Assembly: GCF_033708015.1 (NCBI RefSeq)
Contig: NZ_CP137920.1
Span: 2,170,001-2,234,000 of the forward strand
Direction: 5' to 3'
DNA length: 64,000 bases
DNA from: Proteus vulgaris
GTDB lineage: Bacteria > Pseudomonadota > Gammaproteobacteria > Enterobacterales > Enterobacteriaceae
How positions within the stretch are numbered: position 1 is the stretch's first letter; each line of letters opens with the position of its first letter. The notes below the pieces were generated by a model. The model did not search any database and was not told the origin of the DNA. It saw only the letters and a program-made list of their open reading frames with translations. This document shows positions 56,208 through 64,000 of this stretch, piece after piece. The translations under genes and the position numbers were made by a program.

Positions 56208-57542
56208 ATGCTTGGGTTAAGTGCCTTTGATTTGGCGCGTATCCAATTTGCGTTCACAGTTTCTTTTCATATTATCTTCCCCGCAATTACTATTGGACTG
56301 GCTAGCTTTTTAGCCGTATTGGAAGGTTTATGGTTAAAAACTCGCAATAAGGATTATTTAGCGCTATTCCATTTTTGGTCGAAAATATTCGCTGTTAACT
56401 TTGCTATGGGCGTTGTCTCTGGTTTAGTGATGGCCTATCAATTTGGAACCAACTGGAGTTTCTTCTCTGATTTTGCGGGCTCAATTACAGGCCCTCTACT
56501 CACTTACGAAGTACTTACTGCTTTCTTCTTAGAAGCTGGTTTCTTAGGTGTGATGTTATTTGGCTGGAATAAAGTCGGTGAAAAGCTTCACTTTTTCGCA
56601 ACCTGTATGGTGGCATTAGGCACATTAATGTCTACGTTTTGGATCTTAGCTTCAAATAGTTGGATGCAAACACCTCAAGGGTTTGAAATTATAAATAACC
56701 AAGTGGTTCCAGTAGATTGGATCGCCGTTATTTTCAATCCATCGTTCCCATATCGTCTTGCTCATATGGGTGTTGCTGCTTTCCTAGCGTCTGCCTTCTT
56801 TATTGCTGCATCTGCTTCATGGCATCTGCTCAAAGGTCATAAAACATCCGCCATGAAAAAGATGCTTTCAATGTCTTTATGGATGATTTTAATTTTAGCG
56901 CCCATTCAAGCCTTCATTGGTGATGCCCATGGTTTAAATACCCTAAAACATCAACCCGCTAAAATTGCCGCTATTGAAGGTCACTGGGTAAATGAACCGG
57001 GAGAAGCAACACCGTTAATTCTCTTTGGTGTACCTGATATGAATGCTGAAGAAACGAAATATAAGATAGAAATCCCTTATCTTGGCAGCATGATCTTAAC
57101 TCACAGCTTAGACAAACAAGTTCCAGCATTAACAGAGTTTCCTAAAGAAGATCGACCTAATTCACTTATCGTTTTCTGGTCTTTCCGCATTATGGTTGGT
57201 CTTGGCATGTTAATGATTTTAGTCGGTGTTTGGGGAACTTGGCTGCGATATAAAAAGAAACTGTATGAATCTAAAGCGTTCTTACGTTTAACTTTCTTAA
57301 TGGCACCTTCAGGACTTATCGCTATTCTTGCGGGTTGGTTTACAACAGAAGTAGGACGTCAACCTTGGGTTGTTTATGGCATACAACGAACACGAGATGC
57401 GGTATCTGCACATGGCGAAATGCATATGAGCATCAGCCTGCTGATCTTCTTAGTTGTTTATAGTTCTGTATTCGGTGTTGGATATGCCTATATGTTAAAA
57501 CTGATCCGAAAAGGTACGCCGGAGGTTCATCATGGGAATTGA
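56208..57542 (+). CDS. cioA: Cytochrome bd-type (cyanide-insensitive) quinol oxidase subunit I
   Basis: 444 residues with the CydA family start LGLSAFDLARIQFAFTVSFHIIFPAITIGLA, heme-ligand His and Met regions, and the GRQPW motif (TEVGRQPWVVYG). E. coli CydA has about 522 residues; the shorter length and short quinol loop (HQPAKIAAIEGHWVNEPGEATP) identify the CIO (CioA) subgroup. It oxidises quinol and reduces oxygen to water, with low proton pumping, and tolerates cyanide, NO and peroxide. It overlaps subunit II by 11 bases. Confidence 0.92.
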   Translation: MLGLSAFDLARIQFAFTVSFHIIFPAITIGLASFLAVLEGLWLKTRNKDYLALFHFWSKIFAVNFAMGVVSGLVMAYQFGTNWSFFSDFAGSITGPLLTYEVLTAFFLEAGFLGVMLFGWNKVGEKLHFFATCMVALGTLMSTFWILASNSWMQTPQGFEIINNQVVPVDWIAVIFNPSFPYRLAHMGVAAFLASAFFIAASASWHLLKGHKTSAMKKMLSMSLWMILILAPIQAFIGDAHGLNTLKHQPAKIAAIEGHWVNEPGEATPLILFGVPDMNAEETKYKIEIPYLGSMILTHSLDKQVPALTEFPKEDRPNSLIVFWSFRIMVGLGMLMILVGVWGTWLRYKKKLYESKAFLRLTFLMAPSGLIAILAGWFTTEVGRQPWVVYGIQRTRDAVSAHGEMHMSISLLIFLVVYSSVFGVGYAYMLKLIRKGTPEVHHGN

Positions 57543-58539
57543 TTTACCCGTTATTTGGTTCATTATTATCGTATTTAGTACGTTAATGTATATTGTGATG
57601 GATGGGTTCGATCTGGGTATCGGTATACTTTACCCATTTATTAAAAGTGACCAAGATCGTGACTTAATGATGAATACCGTTGCCCCTGTATGGGATGGTA
57701 ACGAAACATGGTTAGTTCTAGGAGGAGCTGCATTATTTGGTGCCTTCCCATTAGCTTACTCGGTTATTCTTGATGCTTTGGCAATGCCTTTAACCTTAAT
57801 GCTTGTTGCCTTAATTTTTCGTGGTGTCGCTTTTGAATTTCGCTTTAAAGCCGATGACCACCACAAAGGCTTTTGGGATAAATCATTTATCTTGGGTTCT
57901 ATCTTAGCCACCTTTATGCAAGGTGTTGTCGTGGGTAGCGTTGTTCAAGGTTTACCTGTTGTTAATCGCGCTTTTGCAGGTAGTTATTTTGACTGGTTAT
58001 CCCCTTTTGCTCTCTTTTGTGGGGTTGGATTAGTTATCGCCTATTCATTATTAGGGTGTGGCTGGCTAATTATGAAAACCGAAGGTCATTTACAACAGGA
58101 ACTCTATAAGGTTGCTAAACCTCTTACACTTATTATGCTTGCGGTCATTGCCGTCGTCAGTGCATGGACACCATTAGCACAACCTGCGATTGCTGAACGT
58201 TGGTTCACATTACCGAACCTATTCTTCTTTTTACCTGTTCCTCTTTTAGTGTTGTACAGCACTTGGTTAATTTTACGCTCAGTGAAAAAGCGGGGTCATT
58301 ATCTTCCTTTCTTTGGTGCACTGGCTTTAGTTTTCTTAGGTTTTGCAGGATTAGGGATAAGTATTTGGCCTAACATTATTCCACCTACAATTAGTTTTGT
58401 AGAAGCCTCTGCACCACCTGAAAGCCAAGGATTTATGCTAGTTGGCGCACTATTTATTATTCCAATCATTCTCGTTTACACATTCTGGAGTTATTACGTT
58501 TTCAGAGGAAAAACAAATTATGAAGAAGGTTATCACTGA
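57532..58539 (+). CDS. cioB: Cytochrome bd-type quinol oxidase subunit II
   Basis: 335 residues, eight or nine membrane helices; family features IMDGFDLGIGILYPFI and NTVAPVWDGNETWLVLGGAALFGAFPLAYS. Structural partner of subunit I in the inner membrane. GGAGG lies eight bases before its ATG, within the subunit I gene. The 3' end overlaps the small DUF2474 gene by 20 bases. Confidence 0.94.
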   Translation: MGIDLPVIWFIIIVFSTLMYIVMDGFDLGIGILYPFIKSDQDRDLMMNTVAPVWDGNETWLVLGGAALFGAFPLAYSVILDALAMPLTLMLVALIFRGVAFEFRFKADDHHKGFWDKSFILGSILATFMQGVVVGSVVQGLPVVNRAFAGSYFDWLSPFALFCGVGLVIAYSLLGCGWLIMKTEGHLQQELYKVAKPLTLIMLAVIAVVSAWTPLAQPAIAERWFTLPNLFFFLPVPLLVLYSTWLILRSVKKRGHYLPFFGALALVFLGFAGLGISIWPNIIPPTISFVEASAPPESQGFMLVGALFIIPIILVYTFWSYYVFRGKTNYEEGYH

Positions 58540-58681
58540 TCCACAAATACAAAATAAACCCTCATTATTAAAAAAATGGGGATGGTTGATTACTATTTGG
58601 TTTTGTAGTGTATTAGCTTTATTTGCTGTTTCTTCTCTATTTCGTTTTTTAATGACATTAGCGGGAATGAAAGTCAAGTAA
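58520..58681 (+). CDS. DUF2474 small membrane subunit of the bd-type oxidase
   Basis: A 53-residue single-span protein from the ATG at 58520 (MKKVITDPQIQNKPSLLKKWGWLITIWFCSVLALFAVSSLFRFLMTLAGMKVK would be its whole length in segments: basic start, helix 25-47, basic tail). The LKKWGWLITIWF.SV element marks DUF2474 proteins, which follow cioAB operons and probably play a CydX-like role in assembly. GAGGA lies 11 bases upstream, inside the end of cioB. Confidence 0.85.
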   Translation: MKKVITDPQIQNKPSLLKKWGWLITIWFCSVLALFAVSSLFRFLMTLAGMKVK

Positions 58682-58747
58682 AGGCAAAGTCCATACAGCA
58701 ATATAATTAATTAGCATCCAATACGGTAAGCTATGGAATAAAAGTAA

Positions 58748-58777
58748 AAAAGGGCTGGAATTATCTTCAGCCCTTTT
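58748..58777 (+). terminator. Terminator of the cioAB operon
   Basis: Stem AAAAGGGCTG (58748-58757) with CAGCCCTTTT (58768-58777), followed by a T-rich tract. Confidence 0.88.
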
Positions 58778-59342
58778 ATCTTTATTTAAGATAAAGGGTA
58801 CGCTTTAATGTCAGTAAAACTTAAACTATTCTTATTAGATACTTTTTTACAGCTCATTTTATATAAATGACTTTGTTATAAAAGAAAACACAAAAACAAA
58901 TATTTTTATTTTCCTATGATTAACTAAATTTAGATCATACTCCTTGATAAAATCACTTTAAACACATCACTTTTGATTAATAATAAGAGATAAAATCTTT
59001 TTTATGCATTTATTACGATAAATTAAAATATAGATAATCCTATAAAAAGCCATCTTTTCTAGAAATAAGATGGAATGAATGTTGAATTAGGTTTCCAAAG
59101 TAATTATGATATCGCCGCCTAGAGCAGTTATATCTGTCTGTATTTTTAAATAAAAACACGTCAAGTGCGTCATTTAGATATGCCTATATGTTTAATTCAA
59201 GAATTAAATACACTCCCTATTAAAAGGGTGGATAATCTCTGTTAAAAATACAGATTTTGATAATTTAGATTTATCTTAATTGATAAGAAAGATCACTTAC
59301 ACTAGGCTTACGTATTGTTGCTACTAAATTAAGGATGAAGTC
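58778..59342. other. AT-rich intergenic region before the DUF805 gene
   Basis: About 565 bases without a gene. A perfect 7-bp inverted repeat CCATCTT..AAGATGG lies at 59050-59073. The last 100 bases should hold the promoter of the DUF805 gene. Nothing else recognised. Confidence 0.5.
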
Positions 59343-59726
59343 ATGAATTGGTATTTGGAAGTCATTAAAAATAATTACGCTAACTTTTCAGGCCGTGCTC
59401 GCAGAAAAGAATATTGGATGTTTACACTCGTAAATACCATTATTATTACTGTTTTATACGCTATTGTAATTTCATCAATAGATATGAATACGGGTGAAAT
59501 GAGTGGATTAGGTTCAATTGTTGGTATTATTTTAGGCATCTACTCTTTAGCTGTTATCGTACCTAGCATTGCAGTAACTATTCGTCGCTTCCACGACCAA
59601 GATAAATCAGGTTGGATGTTCTTACTTGCATTTATTCCCGCTATTGGTGGATTAATTGTTTTTGTCTTTATGTGCCTTGAAGGTACTAAAGGTGACAACA
59701 GATTCGGCCCAGACCCTAAAGCTTAA
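59343..59726 (+). CDS. DUF805 inner membrane protein (YhaH/YhaI type)
   Basis: 127 residues, four membrane segments, with the DUF805 start MNWYLEVIKNNYANFSGRARRKEYWMFTLVN and the core VIVPSIAVTIRRFHDQDKSGWM ... CLEGTKGDNRFGPDP. Function is unknown. AAGGA lies before the ATG. A hairpin (59750-59788) follows. Confidence 0.92.
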   Translation: MNWYLEVIKNNYANFSGRARRKEYWMFTLVNTIIITVLYAIVISSIDMNTGEMSGLGSIVGIILGIYSLAVIVPSIAVTIRRFHDQDKSGWMFLLAFIPAIGGLIVFVFMCLEGTKGDNRFGPDPKA

Positions 59727-60091
59727 TCTATTGCTGAATTAATATGACAATACAGTGAGTGTACCTATATTAAGTTTACTCACTGTATTAATTGATTTTC
59801 CCCACTTTTATTACGACCATCTGAAAACATGTCCTTTCTTTAAATCACTCCCCCATCTCCTACCGCATTATACTTTGCTATTTTTATTTACCTCTGAATT
59901 CTCTAATTAATGTTACAGAGTTCTTACATCAAACTTATCGCATTGATTCTTAAATTTTTTATTACTCGTTTGGCCCTAATCACACTATATAAGTAAAAAA
60001 TACGTATTCCTTTACTAAATCAATGCTAACGTTGATAATGACTATCATTATTAATTGAAAATGATAATATCTACGTCGAAAAAACAATTAA
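59727..60091. other. Intergenic region DUF805 - siderophore reductase
   Basis: Contains a hairpin (ATACAGTGAGT 59750-59760 with ACTCACTGTAT 59778-59788), likely the end of the DUF805 transcript, and the Fur box upstream of the next gene. No ORF supported. Confidence 0.55.
60034..60052. promoter_or_regulatory. Fur box upstream of the siderophore-interacting protein gene
   Basis: GATAATGACTATCATTATT matches 16 of 19 positions of the Fur consensus GATAATGATAATCATTATC. It is 40 bp before the gene start, and a further partial site AATGATAATAT follows at 60060-60070. Iron-dependent repression is therefore expected. Confidence 0.85.
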
Positions 60092-60955
60092 ATGAGTCAG
60101 GTAAAAAACGTGAGTAACCTAAAAACACCTCAAGAAAAAACGATTTATAAACCAGCGCCTCCTCGTCTAGTTCAAGTAAAGCGCATTACTGATGTGACAC
60201 CAGGAATGCGTTGTATCACTTTTACAAGTGATGATTTAGATACTTACCCAGCAAATACTGCGGGGGCACATTTAAAAATATTCTTACCTTTAGAAGGTCA
60301 AGTTAAACCAACCGTCCCCGGCTTTTCTGAAAAAGGTCCTAAATGGCCTGAAGGCGAACCAAAATCAATCGTACGTACCTATAGTGTTCGAGCTATTCGT
60401 CCTGAACAAAAAGAGTTAGATATTGAATTTGCGGTACATGACGATGCAGGCCCTGCTATTCACTTTGCGCTAAATGCTCAGCAAGGCGACTATATTGGGA
60501 TCACGAATCCTGGTGGCCCTGAGCCTTTATTAGCACCCGCTTCACATTACTATATGGCAGCCGATCCGAGTTCATTACCTGCTTTAATGGCTTTAATTGA
60601 AACCATGCAACCGAATGTTCAAGGAAAAGTCGTTATACGCGTAGAAGACGAAACTCATCGCCAAGAAATTAACCACCCAAGTGGCTTAGAGATAATTTGG
60701 TTAATAGGTTCTGTTGAAGAACAAACTCAAAACTTAATTAATGAATTTATATCATGGGAATTACCTGCTGAAGATGTCGCATTTTGGATTGCCGGTGAAG
60801 ACAAAATTATTCGTGCATTAAGACGTCATATTCGCCGAGATAACGGGTACGATCGTAGCTTGATTTATGCCATTCCTTATTGGCGTTTTGGTTATGACGA
60901 AGAAGGCTATCACGCTGAACGTCACCATGTTATGGATAATGAAGACGTAAGCTAA
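60092..60955 (+). CDS. Siderophore-interacting protein (FAD, NAD(P)H ferric-chelate reductase, YqjH/ViuB type)
   Basis: 287 residues from ATG 60092; a GTG at 60110 with AGGT upstream is an alternative start, six codons shorter. FAD-binding domain with SIVRTYSVRAIRPEQKELDIEFAVHDDAGPAIHFAL (RxYS motif), then the NAD(P)H-binding SIP domain with YMAADPSSLPALMALIETM, FWIAGEDKIIRALRRHIR and the C-terminal PYWRFGYDEEGYHAE. It releases iron from ferric siderophores in the cytosol by reduction. Fur control is indicated by the box upstream. Confidence 0.93.
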   Translation: MSQVKNVSNLKTPQEKTIYKPAPPRLVQVKRITDVTPGMRCITFTSDDLDTYPANTAGAHLKIFLPLEGQVKPTVPGFSEKGPKWPEGEPKSIVRTYSVRAIRPEQKELDIEFAVHDDAGPAIHFALNAQQGDYIGITNPGGPEPLLAPASHYYMAADPSSLPALMALIETMQPNVQGKVVIRVEDETHRQEINHPSGLEIIWLIGSVEEQTQNLINEFISWELPAEDVAFWIAGEDKIIRALRRHIRRDNGYDRSLIYAIPYWRFGYDEEGYHAERHHVMDNEDVS

Positions 60956-60985
60956 GCGATACATTAAAAATTAAGCGTTAACCGT

Positions 60986-61028
60986 CAGGCTGCCTATTAA
61001 CTCTCTCAATAATAAGCAGCCTGTTTTA
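60986..61028. terminator. Terminator between the reductase and fimbrial genes
   Basis: 8-bp stem CAGGCTGC (60986-60993) with GCAGCCTG (61016-61023), then TTTTATT. The reductase and the fimbrial chaperone are convergent here. Confidence 0.8.
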
Positions 61029-61042
61029 TTATAAAAACGTAA

Positions 61043-61750
61043 TTAATGTATATTTTTCTTATTTTGCTGATAACGTCCATCATCATCTATATAGCTGATT
61101 GTAATGTCTTGGTTCATGTCAATTCGCTCTTGATATTGAATTTGCTGTTTTGCAAAAGGAGCAATCATAATAGCATTTGTTAAAAGTTCTTCTTTTTTAT
61201 CATCAAAAGAGAGCTTCGAAATTGTAAAATAATAAGCAGTAGGATTATTTATTTCTAAATATTTTCCATGATGAGTTATCACTATTTGTTTAAAAACCTC
61301 TTCGGTAGTTAACTTAAGTTGTGCGGGACGATAAAAAAGTTTAATACGCGTTTGCAATGCTAATTGCAACGTACTGAAGTTTTCTTTATTTTGGGGTTTC
61401 GGTGCAATATCTAATACATTTAAATAAAAAACAGATTCTCTATCTTTAGGCAACCTATTTTCTAATTGTTGTATTTTTAATTGTAATCCCCCCTTTGCCG
61501 TCATTTTCGCCATCGGGGGAATAACAATAAAAGGGACCGTTGTCGTCTCCGGCGTTGATGCAATATCACCATCATCTATCCAAGCTTGAATTAATGTGGG
61601 TTGTTCACTGTGATTAAAAATTTGCAATGTGCGTGTTGAATTATCCATAGGAAAAATTAGACGAGTACGCTCAAGTACTACACTCGCCTTGGTTATGGAT
61701 GTGATAAGCATAAATAATAAAATAAAAGTCGCATTCATTATTTTTTTCAT
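61043..61750 (-). CDS. Fimbrial chaperone (PapD type)
   Basis: 235 residues with a signal peptide (about 1-22, ending KA-SVV). PapD-like features: VVLERTRLIFPMDNSTRTLQIFNHSEQPTLIQAWIDDGD, FIVIPPMAKM, ESVFYLNVLDIAPKP and RIKLFYRPAQLKL, the last with the subunit-binding Lys region. It caps pilin subunits in the periplasm by donor-strand complementation and hands them to the usher. It is last in the visible operon usher - adhesin - chaperone. Confidence 0.93.
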   Translation of the reverse strand: MKKIMNATFILLFMLITSITKASVVLERTRLIFPMDNSTRTLQIFNHSEQPTLIQAWIDDGDIASTPETTTVPFIVIPPMAKMTAKGGLQLKIQQLENRLPKDRESVFYLNVLDIAPKPQNKENFSTLQLALQTRIKLFYRPAQLKLTTEEVFKQIVITHHGKYLEINNPTAYYFTISKLSFDDKKEELLTNAIMIAPFAKQQIQYQERIDMNQDITISYIDDDGRYQQNKKNIH

Positions 61751-61762
61751 TAGATATACTCT

Positions 61763-62839
61763 TTAATCATAAGACATGACTAACGTCGCCGTGCTTGTTA
61801 TTTTCCCTTGAGTGACGGAGTTAACATTATAAGGATAATAATAAGCTCCCATATTAATAGAGAATGCAGAGGATAAGGTTCCACCTTGATTGACACTAAA
61901 AATGCTAGTCGCACTACCTTGTGTATTAATGTTGTCAGATAAAATAAGCGGACTTGTCGTGTTATCACTTTTTACTATACGAAATCCAATCCCACTCGCG
62001 CCTTGTGCTGTTGTGTTGGTTAATACCGTTTTATCCGTTGCCAATAAATTTTGGCTTGATAAAAACATTTTAATATTACGTGATGTTTTTGAACCACTTA
62101 AAAAGTCTTGGCACGTAAAGTTTAATATAAAGGGAGTATATCCTGCTTTATTTACCGTTTTTGCCTCTTTAATACTAATTAATGGTAATGAAACAACTAA
62201 ACCTGCATTAGAAAAATTACAGGTTGTCATCACTGGGTTATAAGTAATTTGCATCGGCTGTAAAAAAATATCGTTCTGATCAACGGGCCATTGCCAAGTT
62301 AATAAAAATTGAATTAACTTGGTAACAATAGTCAATAACCATTGAACAAGTCCCATACTTGATGCATCTGAAGCTAAAATAACAGGATTTACAATCGCTG
62401 TACTACCACTAACTTCTGTGTAATTGCTTGAGGGTTTACTGCTCAATAAGGTAAATTTCAAGGTAAAATTAGTATCTAAATCTGATGCGGGATGTGTGCC
62501 CGCTGAAATATTCGTTACATTATCTTTTTCTAATGCCGTTAACGTAATAGAGACAAATTGCTTACCACCATTAAAACCAATTGTTCCCGTTCGACCATCA
62601 TTAAAAGGTGAAGCAATTCCTACTGTATTGGGAAATAATCCTCTTGCTGTGCATTTAAATGTACCAGGAAATGTTGTTCTGCTCGTTTTGGTGATTGTTG
62701 TTGAAGTTGCATTTAAATCTGCAGATAAATCAAAACTCACATTGGGTGCAGTAATAGTGCTATCGGGTTTACAGTTAGCAATAGCTTGCTGACTTATTGT
62801 TCCTAATAGCATTAAAAATATAAAGGCAGATGATTTCAT
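61763..62839 (-). CDS. Fimbrial adhesin/tip subunit
   Basis: 358 residues from the ATG at 62839 with AAGGA seven bases upstream; a TTG-initiated extension overlaps the usher. Signal peptide about 1-21 (AFIFLMLLGTISQQAIA). The mature protein has two parts: an N-terminal domain with Cys pairs (CKPDSTIT..FKCTARGLF), and a C-terminal pilin domain (CNFSNAGLVVSLPLISI..FTCQ..MGAYYYPYNVNSVTQGKITSTATLVMSYD) with a final aromatic residue pattern seen in chaperone-bound pilins. The two-domain form and size suit a tip adhesin. An odd hydrophobic stretch (VQWLLTIVTKLIQFLLTW) joins the domains. Confidence 0.8.
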   Translation of the reverse strand: MKSSAFIFLMLLGTISQQAIANCKPDSTITAPNVSFDLSADLNATSTTITKTSRTTFPGTFKCTARGLFPNTVGIASPFNDGRTGTIGFNGGKQFVSITLTALEKDNVTNISAGTHPASDLDTNFTLKFTLLSSKPSSNYTEVSGSTAIVNPVILASDASSMGLVQWLLTIVTKLIQFLLTWQWPVDQNDIFLQPMQITYNPVMTTCNFSNAGLVVSLPLISIKEAKTVNKAGYTPFILNFTCQDFLSGSKTSRNIKMFLSSQNLLATDKTVLTNTTAQGASGIGFRIVKSDNTTSPLILSDNINTQGSATSIFSVNQGGTLSSAFSINMGAYYYPYNVNSVTQGKITSTATLVMSYD

Positions 62840-62850
62840 ATGGCGTTCCT

Positions 62851-64000
62851 TTATCGACAAATATTACTATTTTTATCCATCGTATTAACTAAATGATTAA
62901 TCACACACTCTGTTTTTCCTGTTTCATTTAATTTAATCGAGATAGAAGAAGGTAATGCATCGCTTTTAAAATAAAGTACACTCGATTGCCCCACATAACC
63001 GATACTCTGTTTTTTATTATTTAAAATTTCAGTACCGAAAGGTAAGCTTTCATTATTTTCTAAAGATGCTCTAATAATAAAAGTTTGGCGTTGATCCGTG
63101 GTTAGTGAGAGATGATTAACCGCACCTAAATAAGGCGTAACATGCGTTATATTTCCTACAACTTCTGCATTCGATGGATATTCTGTATTCGTTAACACAT
63201 AGGTGTTAGTACGATAAGGGATCGTATTCGCCACTAAAACAACACCATGATTATTAGTTAATGTCGCTTTATTCCCATTTACCATCATATTATTCGCCAT
63301 AGGGGCTTCAATAATGGTATACGTATTTCCTGTATCTCCAGAAAATACAATATGATTAGGAATAGCGACAATCGTTCCTCTAGTGCCTAATCCTCCTTGG
63401 CGATAATTATTGGCTTCAGTGTAAGAGGCAGATAAGGTGCTATAAGGATGTCGATAACTCATATTCGCGCCGATTAAATTATTGCCACCCGTTTGATTTG
63501 AGCTGGTTAAAGTATAATTGATCAAATCATCTTGACCCGCAGTTCCACTTATACTCAATGTAGATTGCTGATAGCGTGAATCAGTCGCATAAACTGAAGT
63601 ATTAATATTGGCTCTTTTGTCAAAAAATGAAATTGGCACACTGACGTTTAAATAATAACGAGTTTCTTCTTTATTATCGTAATTTCTTAATTTCGATACA
63701 GAAAAATTATAAGCAATATCTTTATAGTTATTTGAATAACCTAACTGATACTCACGATTACTCTCATCCGTATTCCAATAGTTTCGATGTGTTCCTGAAA
63801 GAAAAATAACGCCACGCTGCCCACCTAAATATTGATTAAGATTTACAGTAAACGTATTTTTTGCTCTAGAACCTCGTAATGCATCAAACGTTGTGAGATC
63901 TAAATCAGAAGAAGCATTATTATTCCCCTGCTGTTTAGCAAGATCATGTTGATAATCTTTCCAAGCCTGATAGTTGTCATGAGCGTAAATTGAGTCCACA
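62851..64000 (-). CDS. Fimbrial outer membrane usher, C-terminal part, truncated by the window edge
   Basis: The visible 382 codons are the last part of a PapC/FimD-type usher; the gene continues past the right edge. Beta-barrel strands (FTVNLNQYLGGQRGVIFLSGTHRNYW, YQLGYSNNYKDIAYNFSVSKL, YYLNVSVPISFF) and the C-terminal domains (GTRGTIVAIPNHIVFSGDTGNTYTIIEAPMANNMMVN, VLTNTEYPSNAEVVGNITHVTPYLGAV, LPFGTEILNNKKQSIGYVGQSS) are clear. It secretes and polymerises pilin subunits in the outer membrane. The adhesin gene follows 11 bp later. Confidence 0.92.
   Translation of the reverse strand, partial: VDSIYAHDNYQAWKDYQHDLAKQQGNNNASSDLDLTTFDALRGSRAKNTFTVNLNQYLGGQRGVIFLSGTHRNYWNTDESNREYQLGYSNNYKDIAYNFSVSKLRNYDNKEETRYYLNVSVPISFFDKRANINTSVYATDSRYQQSTLSISGTAGQDDLINYTLTSSNQTGGNNLIGANMSYRHPYSTLSASYTEANNYRQGGLGTRGTIVAIPNHIVFSGDTGNTYTIIEAPMANNMMVNGNKATLTNNHGVVLVANTIPYRTNTYVLTNTEYPSNAEVVGNITHVTPYLGAVNHLSLTTDQRQTFIIRASLENNESLPFGTEILNNKKQSIGYVGQSSVLYFKSDALPSSISIKLNETGKTECVINHLVNTMDKNSNICR

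Overview
The window is a low-GC enterobacterial chromosome segment that best fits the genus Proteus, most likely the P. vulgaris group. The evidence is E. coli-like core genes in AT-rich coding sequence (kdsA, prmC, prfA, hemA, lolB, ispE, prs, ychH, pth, ychF) and, near 51 kb, a class A beta-lactamase with a divergent AmpR-type LysR regulator, which is the HugA/CumA arrangement of indole-positive Proteus. The species assignment is an inference.

1-12.7 kb is conserved core: the end of a SulP carrier (dauA-like), yhcC, a minus-strand translation/tetrapyrrole/LPS operon hemA-prfA-prmC-sirB1-kdsA, then lolB-ispE-prs, ychH, pth and ychF. Compared with the E. coli order as I remember it, sirB2 is missing between prmC and sirB1, and dauA lies on the far side of the block.

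12.7-37.7 kb is a roughly 25-kb accessory island. Its ends carry similar 24-bp direct repeats (12706-12729 and 37646-37669, 21/24 identical). An intact P4-type integrase sits just inside the left end and a decapitated integrase just inside the right. From left to right it holds: a Fic protein with a tiny convergent ORF; a two-gene module of unknown function; a Gabija-like pair (OLD-family ATPase/TOPRIM nuclease plus UvrD-like helicase); a PIN-like nuclease with a partner; a HEPN-like protein; a replication-like module made of a family-A polymerase-like protein, a Rep_trans-like initiator and an AlpA-type regulator; a cluster of GTGAC-N-GTCAC palindromes; a small regulator; a papain-like/DUF2787 pair; an AIDA-type autotransporter; a lipoprotein and a membrane protein; divergent Ner-like and Mu-type HTH regulators; a stand-alone FtsK-gamma-like protein; and a very AT-rich PD-(D/E)XK-type nuclease protein. 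The least familiar parts are the polymerase/Rep pair and the 652-residue nuclease protein.

37.7-64 kb is metabolic and surface functions: acetoin synthesis (budA-budB); a PPC-domain protein with a four-gene ECF transporter; a DedA protein; a TAXI-TRAP transporter with a FadR-type regulator and an LhgO-like oxidase, preceded by a TTGTATACAA palindrome; the beta-lactamase locus; an Lrp/LysE divergent pair; a HutD/Ves protein; a MocR regulator divergent from a cyanide-insensitive bd oxidase operon (with a DUF2474 small subunit); a DUF805 protein; a siderophore-interacting reductase behind a Fur box; and the 3' part of a chaperone-usher fimbrial operon that runs off the right edge. I saw no rRNA, tRNA or CRISPR array.
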